From: JBAIYU01 sp036763085
Lineage (GTDB): Bacteria > Bacillota > Negativicutes > DSM-1736 > Dendrosporobacteraceae
Direction: 5' to 3'
DNA: 64,000 bases
Assembly (NCBI RefSeq): GCF_036763085.1
Contig: NZ_JBAIYU010000010.1
Location: forward strand, 372,001-436,000
The translations under genes and the position numbers were made by a program. Below are positions 52,385-61,063 of the stretch, one piece after another (within the stretch, counting starts at the first letter, position 1; every line of letters starts with the position of its first letter). The notes beneath the pieces were generated by a model. It searched no databases. It was not told where the DNA came from and saw only the letters and a program-made list of their open reading frames with translations.

Positions 52385-53080
52385 CTAACGTACACCTTTT
52401 TTATTATCTTCATTACCATAATAATAGTAGTAATAAGCATGCTCTTCTTCAATTTCCACGCGATTCAGCACCACACCCAAAATGTGTCCGTTAGCTTTAA
52501 CCAGCAACTCTTTTGCCTTTTGAACCATTTCGGGTCTATTGGTTCCAGAGTTAACAATAAGAATAATACCATCGACCTTAGAGGCTAAAACCGAGGCATC
52601 GGTAACTGCAACAACTGGGGGAGCATCGATGATTAGCATATCGCATTCCTGTTTTAAGTTGTTTATTATTTGCTGCATTGCTTCTGTGCCTAGTAATTCT
52701 GATGGGTTCGGTGGTATGGGTCCGCTTGGTAATATCCTTAAATTATCTACTTCTGTCTCTTGAAGCAAGGCAATAGCCGATCGCTCTTCAACCAGAATAT
52801 TTGTTACCCCTCTATTTTGTTTAGCAAATATTTTATGCTGGACTGGCTTCCTTAAGTCGCAGTCTACTAATATTACACTTTTCCCTGCCTGGGCCATAGC
52901 AACGGCTGTATTTGCAGCAGTTGTTGATTTGCCTTCACCAGGTCCCGAGCTGGTAAACATTAATATTTTAAGTTCTCCATCTGCTCTTGAAAACTGTATA
53001 TTAGTCCTCAACGTCCGATAAGCCTCAGCAATTGGGGACTTAGCCTGTTCTTGTACAATAAGTCTTCGTTGTGTAGACAT
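52385..53080 (-). CDS. Bacterial tyrosine kinase (CpsD/CapB type)
   Basis: 231 residues. Walker A SSGPGEGKSTTAANTAVA, Walker A' VILVDCDLRKP and Walker B MLIIDAPPV are present. The C-terminus has a run of six tyrosines in HAYYYYYYGNE, the autophosphorylation cluster. It controls chain length and export together with the Wzz-like activator encoded just upstream. The frame is open to a TTG at 53110 inside that gene; ATG 53080 with GTGAGGT upstream is preferred. Confidence 0.95.
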   Translation of the reverse strand: MSTQRRLIVQEQAKSPIAEAYRTLRTNIQFSRADGELKILMFTSSGPGEGKSTTAANTAVAMAQAGKSVILVDCDLRKPVQHKIFAKQNRGVTNILVEERSAIALLQETEVDNLRILPSGPIPPNPSELLGTEAMQQIINNLKQECDMLIIDAPPVVAVTDASVLASKVDGIILIVNSGTNRPEMVQKAKELLVKANGHILGVVLNRVEIEEEHAYYYYYYGNEDNKKGVR

Positions 53081-53084
53081 AACC

Positions 53085-54545
53085 TCACGCTCCCCTTTGA
53101 ACTTTAGCAACCATTATTTGTTTTATTCTTGCCCATAGATTTTGTTTAGGAGTATGATATTCATTATCAAAATGGGGTATACTTCCTAGAACTGGAAGGT
53201 CTAAATAATGATTTACATCGTCTGCAGTGCGGATTGACTTGTTCATATACTCAAGACCAAATGCCAAGCCTGTACCAACAAATAGGCCAAGTATAGCTGC
53301 AATTGCTATATTGAGGCTCTTCTTAGGTTTTATAGGTTCATCTGGAAGTGTAGCGCTATCTATGATTTGAACATCTGTCGGCTGCATGACCTCGCTGATA
53401 CGCGCTTCTTCGTGGCGTTTAGCAAGCATTACATATATTTCCTGAGCTACAGCGGCATCACGCATTACCTTAGCTAAACCTTGCTCCTTTACAGGAAGCT
53501 TTGATATCTCTTGCTCATTTTGCTTAATTATGTTTGAAATTGCACCTTTCTGCGCAGCACTAGCCGCGATTTGGGCTTCGGCCATAATCTGGCTTTGAAG
53601 TAAAATTTGATGAATGGGGTTCATCGATGGAGACTCAGCATTAACCACTCTGCTGATTTCAGTATTAAGCCTAGCTTCAGTCTCTTGAATGGCAGCTCTT
53701 GTTGCTGCAACTTGAGGATGCTTCTCCGTATATTTCTGTGAAAGCTCTACTAGACTTACTTGAAGTTCAGCCAGTTTAGTTTTATATTGACTAATAAGTT
53801 GATTATCAGCAATAAACCCAGGCTTTTCGCTGACTATCTGCTGTTTTGAATTAGCCAATTTTCCTTGTGTAGCAGCTAAGGTTACTTGATTTTCGGCTGA
53901 AATTTTATTAATGGATGACATCATATCAATTAATGCCTTAGTTTCAACTGAAGGATCTGTAACTTTATGTTCACTCTTATAGTGCCTTAAGGCCGCTTCG
54001 GCTTTTTCAAGCTCCAATTTTGATTCTTTCAGACGATCGCCAATAAATTGCCGAACGACACTTTGTTCGGAACGAGCTAATAGTGTAAGCCTTTCATTAA
54101 AGGAAGCAACGAGCGTATTAGCAACCAACTGTGCTTCTTCAGGTGACTTTGCAGTAACCTTTATTTTTAGTATCTCAGTATCCTTAACTGGCTGTGTAGT
54201 AATTCGCTTAAGCATGTCATCGTAATCAGGTATTTCCTCTTTATCGGATTGAGTTTTAGTAATAACTTCTTCTAGCACAGTACGACTCTTAAGTATTTCT
54301 GCATATGTTGACATCAGTTGTTTCGTAGCTGATGCATTCCCCATCGGCAAATCAGACAGTAGTGAGCTAGCCAGTCCCTTAGGCTGCTTAACCCGAAGCG
54401 TTGTTTCAGCCTCATATGTAGGAGGTAATACGAAGCTAACTGCAGATGCAAGAGTAACAAAGCCTGCAAATGTACAAATAATAATTTTTCTGCGTTTTTT
54501 TATAGTTTTTATAATATCTCTCAAGTCGAGCGTTGCTTCTTCCAT
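53085..54545 (-). CDS. Wzz/GumC-type polysaccharide co-polymerase
   Basis: 486 residues. A first membrane helix (about 20-38) and a last one (about 412-430) flank a long periplasmic coiled-coil region. PDEPIKPKKSLNIAIA is the Pro-rich motif before the second helix. It sets chain length and activates the separate kinase downstream, as in the CapA/CapB arrangement. The gap to the kinase gene is 4 nt. Confidence 0.93.
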   Translation of the reverse strand: MEEATLDLRDIIKTIKKRRKIIICTFAGFVTLASAVSFVLPPTYEAETTLRVKQPKGLASSLLSDLPMGNASATKQLMSTYAEILKSRTVLEEVITKTQSDKEEIPDYDDMLKRITTQPVKDTEILKIKVTAKSPEEAQLVANTLVASFNERLTLLARSEQSVVRQFIGDRLKESKLELEKAEAALRHYKSEHKVTDPSVETKALIDMMSSINKISAENQVTLAATQGKLANSKQQIVSEKPGFIADNQLISQYKTKLAELQVSLVELSQKYTEKHPQVAATRAAIQETEARLNTEISRVVNAESPSMNPIHQILLQSQIMAEAQIAASAAQKGAISNIIKQNEQEISKLPVKEQGLAKVMRDAAVAQEIYVMLAKRHEEARISEVMQPTDVQIIDSATLPDEPIKPKKSLNIAIAAILGLFVGTGLAFGLEYMNKSIRTADDVNHYLDLPVLGSIPHFDNEYHTPKQNLWARIKQIMVAKVQRGA

Positions 54546-54602
54546 TGTTTAACCTCCGATTTGTTAATTGAAGTACCGTATCTGATTTTCTCTAGAAATA
54601 GA

Positions 54603-55232
54603 TTACTCATCGATACGACTAACTTGGTAAGTTGCGGATATCCAAGGTAGAATATCTTTTGCAAAATCAATCCGACCATTGTCACTTAGGTAAACAACAT
54701 CGCCATCGTTAAGTGCAAAATTCTGGCTCATATCTCCTTTAGTAAGGATATCTAAAAGGTTAGCTTTGATTTTTTCTCCATCTTTACGAATAATATGCAC
54801 CTTTTTCTTGGCCGCATCTTTCGTATACCCACCTGCGATCCCAATAGCATCAAGCAAATTGTGTTGCTTTTCAATTTCATACATACCTGGTTTAGTTACT
54901 TGTCCTAATAGATATACCCTTGTTGTACGGTATTTAGCTATATTCACTGTTACCTTAGGATCTTTGACATATTCTGATAAACCTCTTGTCAATATACTTG
55001 TTAGTTCAAAAGTAGATTTTCCCGTTGCAGATATCTCACCAACTAAAGGGAAAGCAATTTTACCATCCGGTCTTATAATCAGATCTTTTACTTGCAGCTC
55101 TTCATAGCCCCAAACACTAACACTCAATATATCTCCGGCATCAAGACAATAATCCTGTGCATATACACTATTTAACGGAATTATTACAACAAGTGCTAGA
55201 TTTATCAAAATAAACTTAATAAAACTCTTCAC
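54603..55232 (-). CDS. Polysaccharide export outer-membrane protein (Wza-like)
   Basis: 209 residues. A signal peptide (about 1-25, ending NSVYA) precedes the Poly_export domain (LDAGDILSVSVWGYEELQVKDLIIRPDGKIAFPLVGEISATGKS). An SLBB domain follows (VYLLGQVTKPGMYEIEKQHNLLDAIGIAGGY). It forms the export channel through the outer membrane, although no lipobox Cys follows the signal peptide. GTG 55232 has AAGGAGG at the right spacing; the frame is open to 55322. First gene of the export part of the operon. Confidence 0.9.
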   Translation of the reverse strand: MKSFIKFILINLALVVIIPLNSVYAQDYCLDAGDILSVSVWGYEELQVKDLIIRPDGKIAFPLVGEISATGKSTFELTSILTRGLSEYVKDPKVTVNIAKYRTTRVYLLGQVTKPGMYEIEKQHNLLDAIGIAGGYTKDAAKKKVHIIRKDGEKIKANLLDILTKGDMSQNFALNDGDVVYLSDNGRIDFAKDILPWISATYQVSRIDE

Positions 55233-55338
55233 ATTAGTCCTCCTTATTATGATCATTTGCATGTATAGTTCGACCGGACTAGTCAGTCTCCTGCTTCGAC
55301 AAACACCTACATAATTTACCAATTATATGTCTGAAAAT

Positions 55339-55575
55339 TCAATAAACCCGTCTTGCAATAGCGACGGGTTGTATTTTCTTGCCTTTATAACATATATTTG
55401 CAAAAATGATGTAACTTTGTAATACCTCTATCAGTTGCTTTTGCTGCTGGTTTCTAGTATCTTTCACTTGTGATGTCCCGATTACATCGTTTGGGATATT
55501 ATCTATTTGGTATCCGTAGCACCCTAAATCAGATAGCTGTTTCTTAGGACTTTGTATCTCCGATACCTTATTCAT
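55339..55575 (-). CDS. Small hypothetical protein upstream of the export operon
   Basis: 78 residues from ATG 55575, which has AGGAGG 4 nt upstream. No known motif; the sequence is polar with YGYQIDNIPNDVIG and a basic end (GKKIQPVAIARRVY). It lies between cpsB and wza. Its last codons pair in a hairpin (55345-55370), so it might act as a leader reading frame. I do not recognise the family. Confidence 0.5.
   Translation of the reverse strand: MNKVSEIQSPKKQLSDLGCYGYQIDNIPNDVIGTSQVKDTRNQQQKQLIEVLQSYIIFANICYKGKKIQPVAIARRVY
55345..55370 (-). promoter_or_regulatory. Hairpin at the end of the leader reading frame
   Basis: AACCCGTC and GACGGGTT form a perfect 8-bp stem with a 10-nt loop. On the minus strand TATTGAATTTTC follows. 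It overlaps the 3' end of the 78-residue frame and lies about 110 nt before the wza start. It is either a weak terminator or an attenuator. Confidence 0.5.
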
Positions 55576-55659
55576 AAAACCTCCTAGAAATGCAAAGTAC
55601 AATAACTAGCAATTGGACTTAAGCGCCACAGAAAGAGTACTATTAGTTTCCGTCTTAAA

Positions 55660-56451
55660 TCACTTAAAAACCGATAATATTTTATTTAATAGATTGGACT
55701 TATCTTTCATTTGCACTTTAGCTATTTCATTTATGAACACATCTTGATTATCTACTATTGCCTTTGGATTTACATTGATAATATTATTTGTTCTTTCGCT
55801 TCCTATCAAGCTTTGAAGTCTAGATATCCCTTGAGTCATGTCAGGGTTTCTAGTTCGGGTACTATGGGCGTCTGAGCCAGCAATATAAATCATGTTATTT
55901 GCAATAAAAAGTTCGGCTGTTTTCATCGCCCGCTCTCCCATTTTCCCTATTAGACTTGAAAAATTCATCTGAGTAAGTATACCTTTATTTATCCAATCTG
56001 CAAGTTTATTTGGGTCTTTTGCTAATATTGGATGCCTTTCTGGATGAGCAATTATAGGGGTTATTCCACGTGTTTGTAGAATAAAAAAGAAATCCTCGGC
56101 GTAGTCAGGTACTTCAGCTGCCGGCAATTCCACCAATAGATAACGTCCTCCGTTAATACAGTAAGGGCCAGGGCCTTTGATATGCTCAAGGATATCCATA
56201 TGCATTGCAACTTCCCCGCCCGGGTAAATATCCATTTTAATACCCAGTTCGTCTGCTGCGTTTTTGACTTTTTTACAACCTGCGAGGATAGTATCCCAAT
56301 CCGGTAACCAGTTTCCTTCTATTACATGAGGTGTAGCTACAATTTTAGTTGTACCATTTTGCGCTGCAATTTTAAGCATAGCGATGGTAGTTTCTAAATC
56401 TTTAGCCCCATCATCTATTTCTGGTATTATATGTATATGCATATCGTACAT
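55660..56451 (-). CDS. CpsB/YwqE-type tyrosine-protein phosphatase (PHP domain)
   Basis: 263 residues. MHIHIIPEIDDGAKD is the PHP metal-binding start, with TPHVIEGNW, HPERHPIL and GSDAHSTRTRN supplying further ligands. It removes phosphate from the tyrosine kinase encoded downstream and so controls polymer synthesis. It is the first gene of the export operon. The intergenic stretch upstream (56452-56641) has three copies of ATTGTC (56514, 56548, 56571) that could be an operator, but that is unproven. Confidence 0.92.
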   Translation of the reverse strand: MYDMHIHIIPEIDDGAKDLETTIAMLKIAAQNGTTKIVATPHVIEGNWLPDWDTILAGCKKVKNAADELGIKMDIYPGGEVAMHMDILEHIKGPGPYCINGGRYLLVELPAAEVPDYAEDFFFILQTRGITPIIAHPERHPILAKDPNKLADWINKGILTQMNFSSLIGKMGERAMKTAELFIANNMIYIAGSDAHSTRTRNPDMTQGISRLQSLIGSERTNNIINVNPKAIVDNQDVFINEIAKVQMKDKSNLLNKILSVFK

Positions 56452-56641
56452 GACTGCTTACTCCTTTACCTTATAAGACTATATATGACAACTTATTTAT
56501 ATTTCTACATAAGATTGTCTAATCCTGTTATGCAAATCTTCAGGAACATTGTCTTATACCCTCTGGTGTCATTGTCCTATTTTGTATGTAATTTACACAT
56601 TAAGAGTTGTAAATTATATACTCATTAAGAGGGGAGATTCT

Positions 56642-57547
56642 GTGTTTGAATTTAGAAAAATAACTCTTTTATCATTTATTTTATTGTTATTCGTAAGTCA
56701 TAATTTACCAGCCATTAAATATTAATAACAATGGTTATAAGTACGCGCAGAATGCAAGCGGGGTATCTAGATTCCGGTTTGAAAAACCTGTGGATAAGAG
56801 TGTTATTATTAGCTTAGCACCTCGTTTTGATATTAACTAAGATAAGTTCAATCTCCTTCACTTGTTGGCTTTCGAGGCGACTTTACTCCCAACAAAAACT
56901 TTACATTCGGTATATCCCGCACTTCAATAATTGGCGGTAAAGGTCATGCACTTAGCGGCAGTGATTATTGGGATTTTTTAACAGGTAAAAATACTGAAAC
57001 AGCTCATATAGACCAGTGGAATTCCATCGCTGGTTTTGATTTCCGCTGGCGTATTCAAAATCTCAGCGGAGTTCAAATGTATGGTGAACTATATGGTGAA
57101 GACCAGTCAAAAATGCTTGGGCCTATACCAGATCCCTCCAAAGTAGCACCACTTTTAGGTATTTATCTGCCTCGTTTATCAAAGGCAGGTGATTGGGATG
57201 CTGAGTTAGAGTGGGCTCGCACTGGTAGTCATGGTATACACACTCTTTGTATACAAATGGCTACGTACATAAAGGTGATATTTTAGGTGACGCGATGGGT
57301 AACGACGCAACACCATACCTCAAATGCTTCACAGATTTCCTTTAATTTTGAACGATTAATTCAGCAGGCGTCAGCGAATACTCCTCAATAGATAGATTCA
57401 ATTTGGGTTTCCTCTCGTCATAAATTAAAACAGGATTTGTCCTTAGCTGCTTCATTCGGAATGGCTAATATTAAAAATACCAATTATATCGCTGGATTAA
57501 CTGACCGTGATTACTTATTAAACTTAAATTTGGTTAAGCAATATTAA
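56642..57547 (+). pseudogene. wzi-like outer-membrane protein gene, decayed
   Basis: A GTG with a GGGGAG ribosome site starts a signal-peptide-like stretch (VFEFRKITLLSFILLLFVSHNLPA) that stops after 27 codons. Downstream pieces in different frames still read SRFRFEKPVDKSVIISLAPRF and GDFTPNKNFTFGISRTSIIGG. They continue with SDYWDFLTGKN, IAGFDFRWR, GELYGEDQ, then after another shift YTNGYVHKGDILGDAMGNDA, and finally SRHKLKQDLSLAASFGMANI. These match the Wzi capsule-assembly family. At least three frame breaks make it non-functional. It is divergent from cpsB. Confidence 0.82.
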
Positions 57548-57574
57548 AATTATTACCAACGTTATAGTAAACGT

Positions 57575-57609
57575 AAAATACCAAATGTATATTATACATT
57601 TGGTATTTT
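57575..57609. terminator. Bidirectional terminator after wzi remnant and VanZ gene
   Basis: 17-nt arms (57575-57591 and 57593-57609) are exact reverse complements. T-runs follow on the plus strand, A-runs give Ts on the other. It lies between convergent genes. Confidence 0.8.
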
Positions 57610-57616
57610 TGTCATT

Positions 57617-58075
57617 TTAATTCGGCTGTAACTTCCGTGGTTTCTTTTTTTGCTTTTTTTTTAGATATTTAAAAATTCCTGCAAATGTGATAGTTGCTGT
57701 TACATCAAGTAATATATCAAAAAATCTTGAACTTCTGCCTTGAACAAATCCTTGGTGAATCTCGTCACTTAATGCAAATATAGCAGCTATTATTACAGCC
57801 CACTTTAAAGAACGGTTAGTTGCTAGAAAAATAGCAATTCCCAGTAAACCATAAAAAACAATATGTCCTATTTTATGGATTATAAAGTTTGGATGCAAAC
57901 TAAAGGAGTAAGAAAAAAATCCATCACTGCCTATTTTGATATATGTTAGTTTAATTAGCTTCTTCCACCATATAGGCACTTGAGAGTCGGATATGACATG
58001 AAGATTAGGAATGTTAGAAAAATAGAAAATCATGAGCATAATTATTGCCGAAATTAGAAAATAGATCCCTCTCAT
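57617..58075 (-). CDS. VanZ family membrane protein
   Basis: 152 residues with four membrane helices. HKIGHIVFYGLLGIAIFLATNR and IFALSDEIHQGFVQGRSSRFFDILLDVTATITFAGIF are the VanZ-like motifs (the conserved His, DE.HQ and R..D). VanZ-like proteins occur often in polysaccharide regions; the function is not clear apart from low-level teicoplanin resistance for VanZ itself. It is downstream of neuA. Confidence 0.85.
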   Translation of the reverse strand: MRGIYFLISAIIMLMIFYFSNIPNLHVISDSQVPIWWKKLIKLTYIKIGSDGFFSYSFSLHPNFIIHKIGHIVFYGLLGIAIFLATNRSLKWAVIIAAIFALSDEIHQGFVQGRSSRFFDILLDVTATITFAGIFKYLKKKQKKKPRKLQPN

Positions 58076-58107
58076 TTTCTCATTCCTTTTTTATATTTAT
58101 TGAATGT

Positions 58108-58815
58108 TTAATCACTCTTTAAGCTATTACTTGCAATCAAGCTTTCAGCAATAATCCAGTCTAGATGGGTATCAATATCAACTGAGTTTCTCTTATCCAT
58201 AATATAAGCTGATTCATTGTCATTAAAGCTAGTTAACACCGTTAAATCTTTAATATAATTTATATATATCGCTCCATTTACATGATAATACTCGGCCATA
58301 TCTTGCCTACGGACAGTACTATTCTGGCTTAATAACTTATTAACAGTCATATCTGAATTCAACGTTCGAATTAAAACAGGATTATCATTAACCGGGCTGA
58401 CACTAACCAAACTTTTGCAACTTTCTTGCAGAAAAACTTTTATTGCCTTTTGTATGTCGCTCGAACTCCTAAGAGGCTGTGTTGGCTGAAGCAACACTAA
58501 AATATCATATTTTTTCCCGTTATCTTCTAACCATTGGATTGCATGTAAAACTGCATCAATAGTTTTTGCAGTGTCTCCTGCAAGATGAGCTGGTCTTAAG
58601 AAAGGGACGGTAGCACCGTATTGTTGAGAAACTTCAGCTATTTTCGGACTATCTGTAGTAACTATGACATCATCGATCATATCCACGGCTGAGGCGGCCT
58701 CAATTGTATATGCTATTAAGGGCTTTCCATTAAGTTCTTTTATATTTTTGTTTTTGATGCCTTTGCTTCCGCCCCTAGCAGGTATTAATGCTAGTATTTT
58801 TTTGTTATCAAACAT
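58108..58815 (-). CDS. neuA: NeuA, CMP-N-acetylneuraminate cytidylyltransferase
   Basis: 235 residues. LALIPARGGSKGIKNKNIKELNGKPLIAYTIEAA is the CMP-sialate synthetase motif. VIVTTDSPKIAEVSQQYGA, LLQPTQPLRSS and the HVNGAIYI and SVDIDTHLDW segments follow. It activates sialic acid with CTP. ATG 58815 overlaps the neuC stop; the frame is open to GTG 58824. The operon order neuB-neuC-neuA supports sialic acid rather than Pse. Confidence 0.92.
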   Translation of the reverse strand: MFDNKKILALIPARGGSKGIKNKNIKELNGKPLIAYTIEAASAVDMIDDVIVTTDSPKIAEVSQQYGATVPFLRPAHLAGDTAKTIDAVLHAIQWLEDNGKKYDILVLLQPTQPLRSSSDIQKAIKVFLQESCKSLVSVSPVNDNPVLIRTLNSDMTVNKLLSQNSTVRRQDMAEYYHVNGAIYINYIKDLTVLTSFNDNESAYIMDKRNSVDIDTHLDWIIAESLIASNSLKSD

Positions 58816-59956
58816 TAATCTCACCTAAATCAATAAATCTTTTTTGGATTTTTATATCCCATAAATTAGGATTGTTTAAAGCTTCCATGAACATCTCGGT
58901 ACTAGTCCCTTCCCCAAAATGTTTAGATACTAATCGATAGTTCTCCAAACATTTCAAGGCACTCAAGATTTGAGCTGTGTCTTCAGTTACATGCTGGATA
59001 TTACTCATTTTTTTCAGGTCATATCTACCTGATTGTCTTGTCCCAATATCAATCGCCGGAATACCATACACGCAAGATTCCCTAATTCCCGCACTTGAAT
59101 TGCCTATAATGCAATCTGCATGTTTTAACAAGGTTAAAAAGTATTCAAACCTTAGTGAGGGGAACATCCTAACATGTTCGTTATTTTTAACGCGATTATA
59201 CTCATTTAAGATAATTTCAGAGCCTAGGTCATTATTAGGATAAATGATCACATAATTCCTTTTGGATTTAATTACTGCATCTATTACTTGTTTTATGTTT
59301 TCGGCTACCCTGCTATATTCGGTGGTTACTGGATGATACATTAGGATACAATAATTATTAAAGGGTAACCCGTAATACCGTTTTACTTCATCTATGTCCG
59401 GTAATAAACCTGAAAGCATAATATCTATGTCGGGCGATCCAATTTCATAAACAGTATCAGAGTTTTCTCCGAGCTGCAGAAGGCGCTTGGAGGCTTCTGA
59501 ATTGCAAGTGAAATGTATGTGACAAAATTTTGATACAGCATGACGAATTGATTCATCAATAGTACCTGATACTTCTCCGCCCTCAATGTGAGCAACCAAT
59601 ATATTGTTTAGAGCCCCAACAACTGCACCAGCTAATGCATCCAGCCTATCGCCGTGAACAATAATCATATCAGGTTTGACATGTGCTACATAGCCCGTCA
59701 GCTGCTTAATTGTATTTCCTAAATTTATACTCATGCTGCTTGAATGCTCAAGTCCAAATGCCACGTAAACATTTTTATAGTTATCTTTTAATACTTCGTT
59801 ATAGGTATTGCCATATTGAGCTAGCAGGTGCATGCCAGAGACAAATATATAGTTTTCAAAATTACTACTTGCCTCGATAGCTTTAAGCAATGGCTTTAGC
59901 TTACCGTAGTCTGCTCGCGTCCCAGTAATAAAAAGTATTTTTTTCTTAACTGCCAT
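58808..59956 (-). CDS. neuC: NeuC, UDP-GlcNAc 2-epimerase (hydrolysing)
   Basis: 382 residues. ILFITGTRADYGKLKPLL, DMIIVHGDRLDALAGAVVGALNNILVAHIEGGEVSGTIDESIRHAVSKF and IIGNSSAGIRESCVYGIPAIDIGTRQSGR are the hallmarks of the hydrolysing epimerase. It yields ManNAc and UDP, the substrate for NeuB. The gap to neuB is 3 nt. Confidence 0.94.
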   Translation of the reverse strand: MAVKKKILFITGTRADYGKLKPLLKAIEASSNFENYIFVSGMHLLAQYGNTYNEVLKDNYKNVYVAFGLEHSSSMSINLGNTIKQLTGYVAHVKPDMIIVHGDRLDALAGAVVGALNNILVAHIEGGEVSGTIDESIRHAVSKFCHIHFTCNSEASKRLLQLGENSDTVYEIGSPDIDIMLSGLLPDIDEVKRYYGLPFNNYCILMYHPVTTEYSRVAENIKQVIDAVIKSKRNYVIIYPNNDLGSEIILNEYNRVKNNEHVRMFPSLRFEYFLTLLKHADCIIGNSSAGIRESCVYGIPAIDIGTRQSGRYDLKKMSNIQHVTEDTAQILSALKCLENYRLVSKHFGEGTSTEMFMEALNNPNLWDIKIQKRFIDLGEINV

Positions 59957-59959
59957 TAG

Positions 59960-61006
59960 CTAACCCTCTATCATATCAAATCTAATATGCGTGTCATTGG
60001 GAATATCACAGGTAGCCTTTCGTCCCAGGATCTTTTCATATTCTTCCGCTAATATTTCACCTGTGCCAGGCCGTTTTACCCAAAGGTTGCTTGCTGTAAA
60101 TGTTTCACCAGCTTTAATGTCTCGTGTAGAAACAACTGTGGCAAAAGCAAAATCTATTGTAACTTGTTCTTCGGCTGCAGCCTTTTTCTCTCCGCCAAGC
60201 ATCAGCGGCACTTCTTCAGCGGCTCTCAGAAGATTTGCTAACGCCATTTTATCCATTGAGCATATAATATCCGGGCCAGTCCTTCCCATATGGTCAGTAA
60301 AATGCCGCTCTACTAATGACGCCCCAAGCGCCATAGCAGCAATGCAAGCGTTATTATTTAGGGTATGGTCGGATAACCCAATAGGTATATCTTTAAACTC
60401 ATCCATTAACTGCTGCATTGCTCCAAGCCGCACAAGTCTAGGGGCAGTCGGATATAAGTTCGTGGTGTGCATTAATGCATAGTCTACACCTCTTTTTTCC
60501 AAAACATCAACTGCTTTTGCAACACTTGCAAGGTCATTCATACCAGTTGACACTATCATTGGTTTACCAAATGACGCAATATAGTCTAACAAAGGGTAAT
60601 TATTCATTTCACCTGAACCGATTTTATAAGCACATACATTTAATCGCTCAAGCCTCTCGGCTGCAGCTCGCGAAAATGGTGTGCTTAAATAAACAAGACC
60701 TTTAGATTCTGTATATAGTTTTAACTCTTTTTCTTCTTCTTCATCTAATGCGCATCTCGCCATTATATCGTAAATTGAAACATCAGCGTTACCCGGTATT
60801 ACCTTTTTAGCCGCACTACTCATTTCGTCTTCGACAATATGAGTTTGGTGTTTTATAAGCCTTGCGCCAGCTGCAGCCGCTGCGTCTACCATCTCTTTTG
60901 CTACTTCTATACTACCTTCATGATTTATACCTATTTCAGGAATAACAACCGGCTTAAAGCCATTTCCAATTCCAATACTTCCGATAAAAAAACTAGGTTT
61001 TCCCAC
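59960..61006 (-). CDS. neuB: NeuB, N-acetylneuraminate synthase
   Basis: 348 residues. EIGINHEGSIEVAKEMVDAAAAAGARLIKHQTHIVEDEMS is the NeuB barrel start, and STPFSRAAAERLERLNVCAYKIGSGEMNNYPLL, IGLSDHTLNN and ERHFTDHMGRTGPDIICSMD follow. A C-terminal SAF domain (VVSTRDIKAGETFTASNLWVKRPGTG) completes it. The match is to the neuraminic acid synthases (NeuB of Neisseria type) more than to PseI. It condenses ManNAc with PEP. Confidence 0.94.
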   Translation of the reverse strand: MGKPSFFIGSIGIGNGFKPVVIPEIGINHEGSIEVAKEMVDAAAAAGARLIKHQTHIVEDEMSSAAKKVIPGNADVSIYDIMARCALDEEEEKELKLYTESKGLVYLSTPFSRAAAERLERLNVCAYKIGSGEMNNYPLLDYIASFGKPMIVSTGMNDLASVAKAVDVLEKRGVDYALMHTTNLYPTAPRLVRLGAMQQLMDEFKDIPIGLSDHTLNNNACIAAMALGASLVERHFTDHMGRTGPDIICSMDKMALANLLRAAEEVPLMLGGEKKAAAEEQVTIDFAFATVVSTRDIKAGETFTASNLWVKRPGTGEILAEEYEKILGRKATCDIPNDTHIRFDMIEG

Positions 61007-61063
61007 TTTCTACTCCTCCAAATCTTGATTGATATCCATCTGATAGTCTCTGTTTATAAAATT

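Noticed and set aside
57077..57286. The 69-codon plus-strand frame as an independent small gene
   Set aside because: Its sequence is the middle of the Wzi-like remnant, and similar sequence continues on both sides in other frames.
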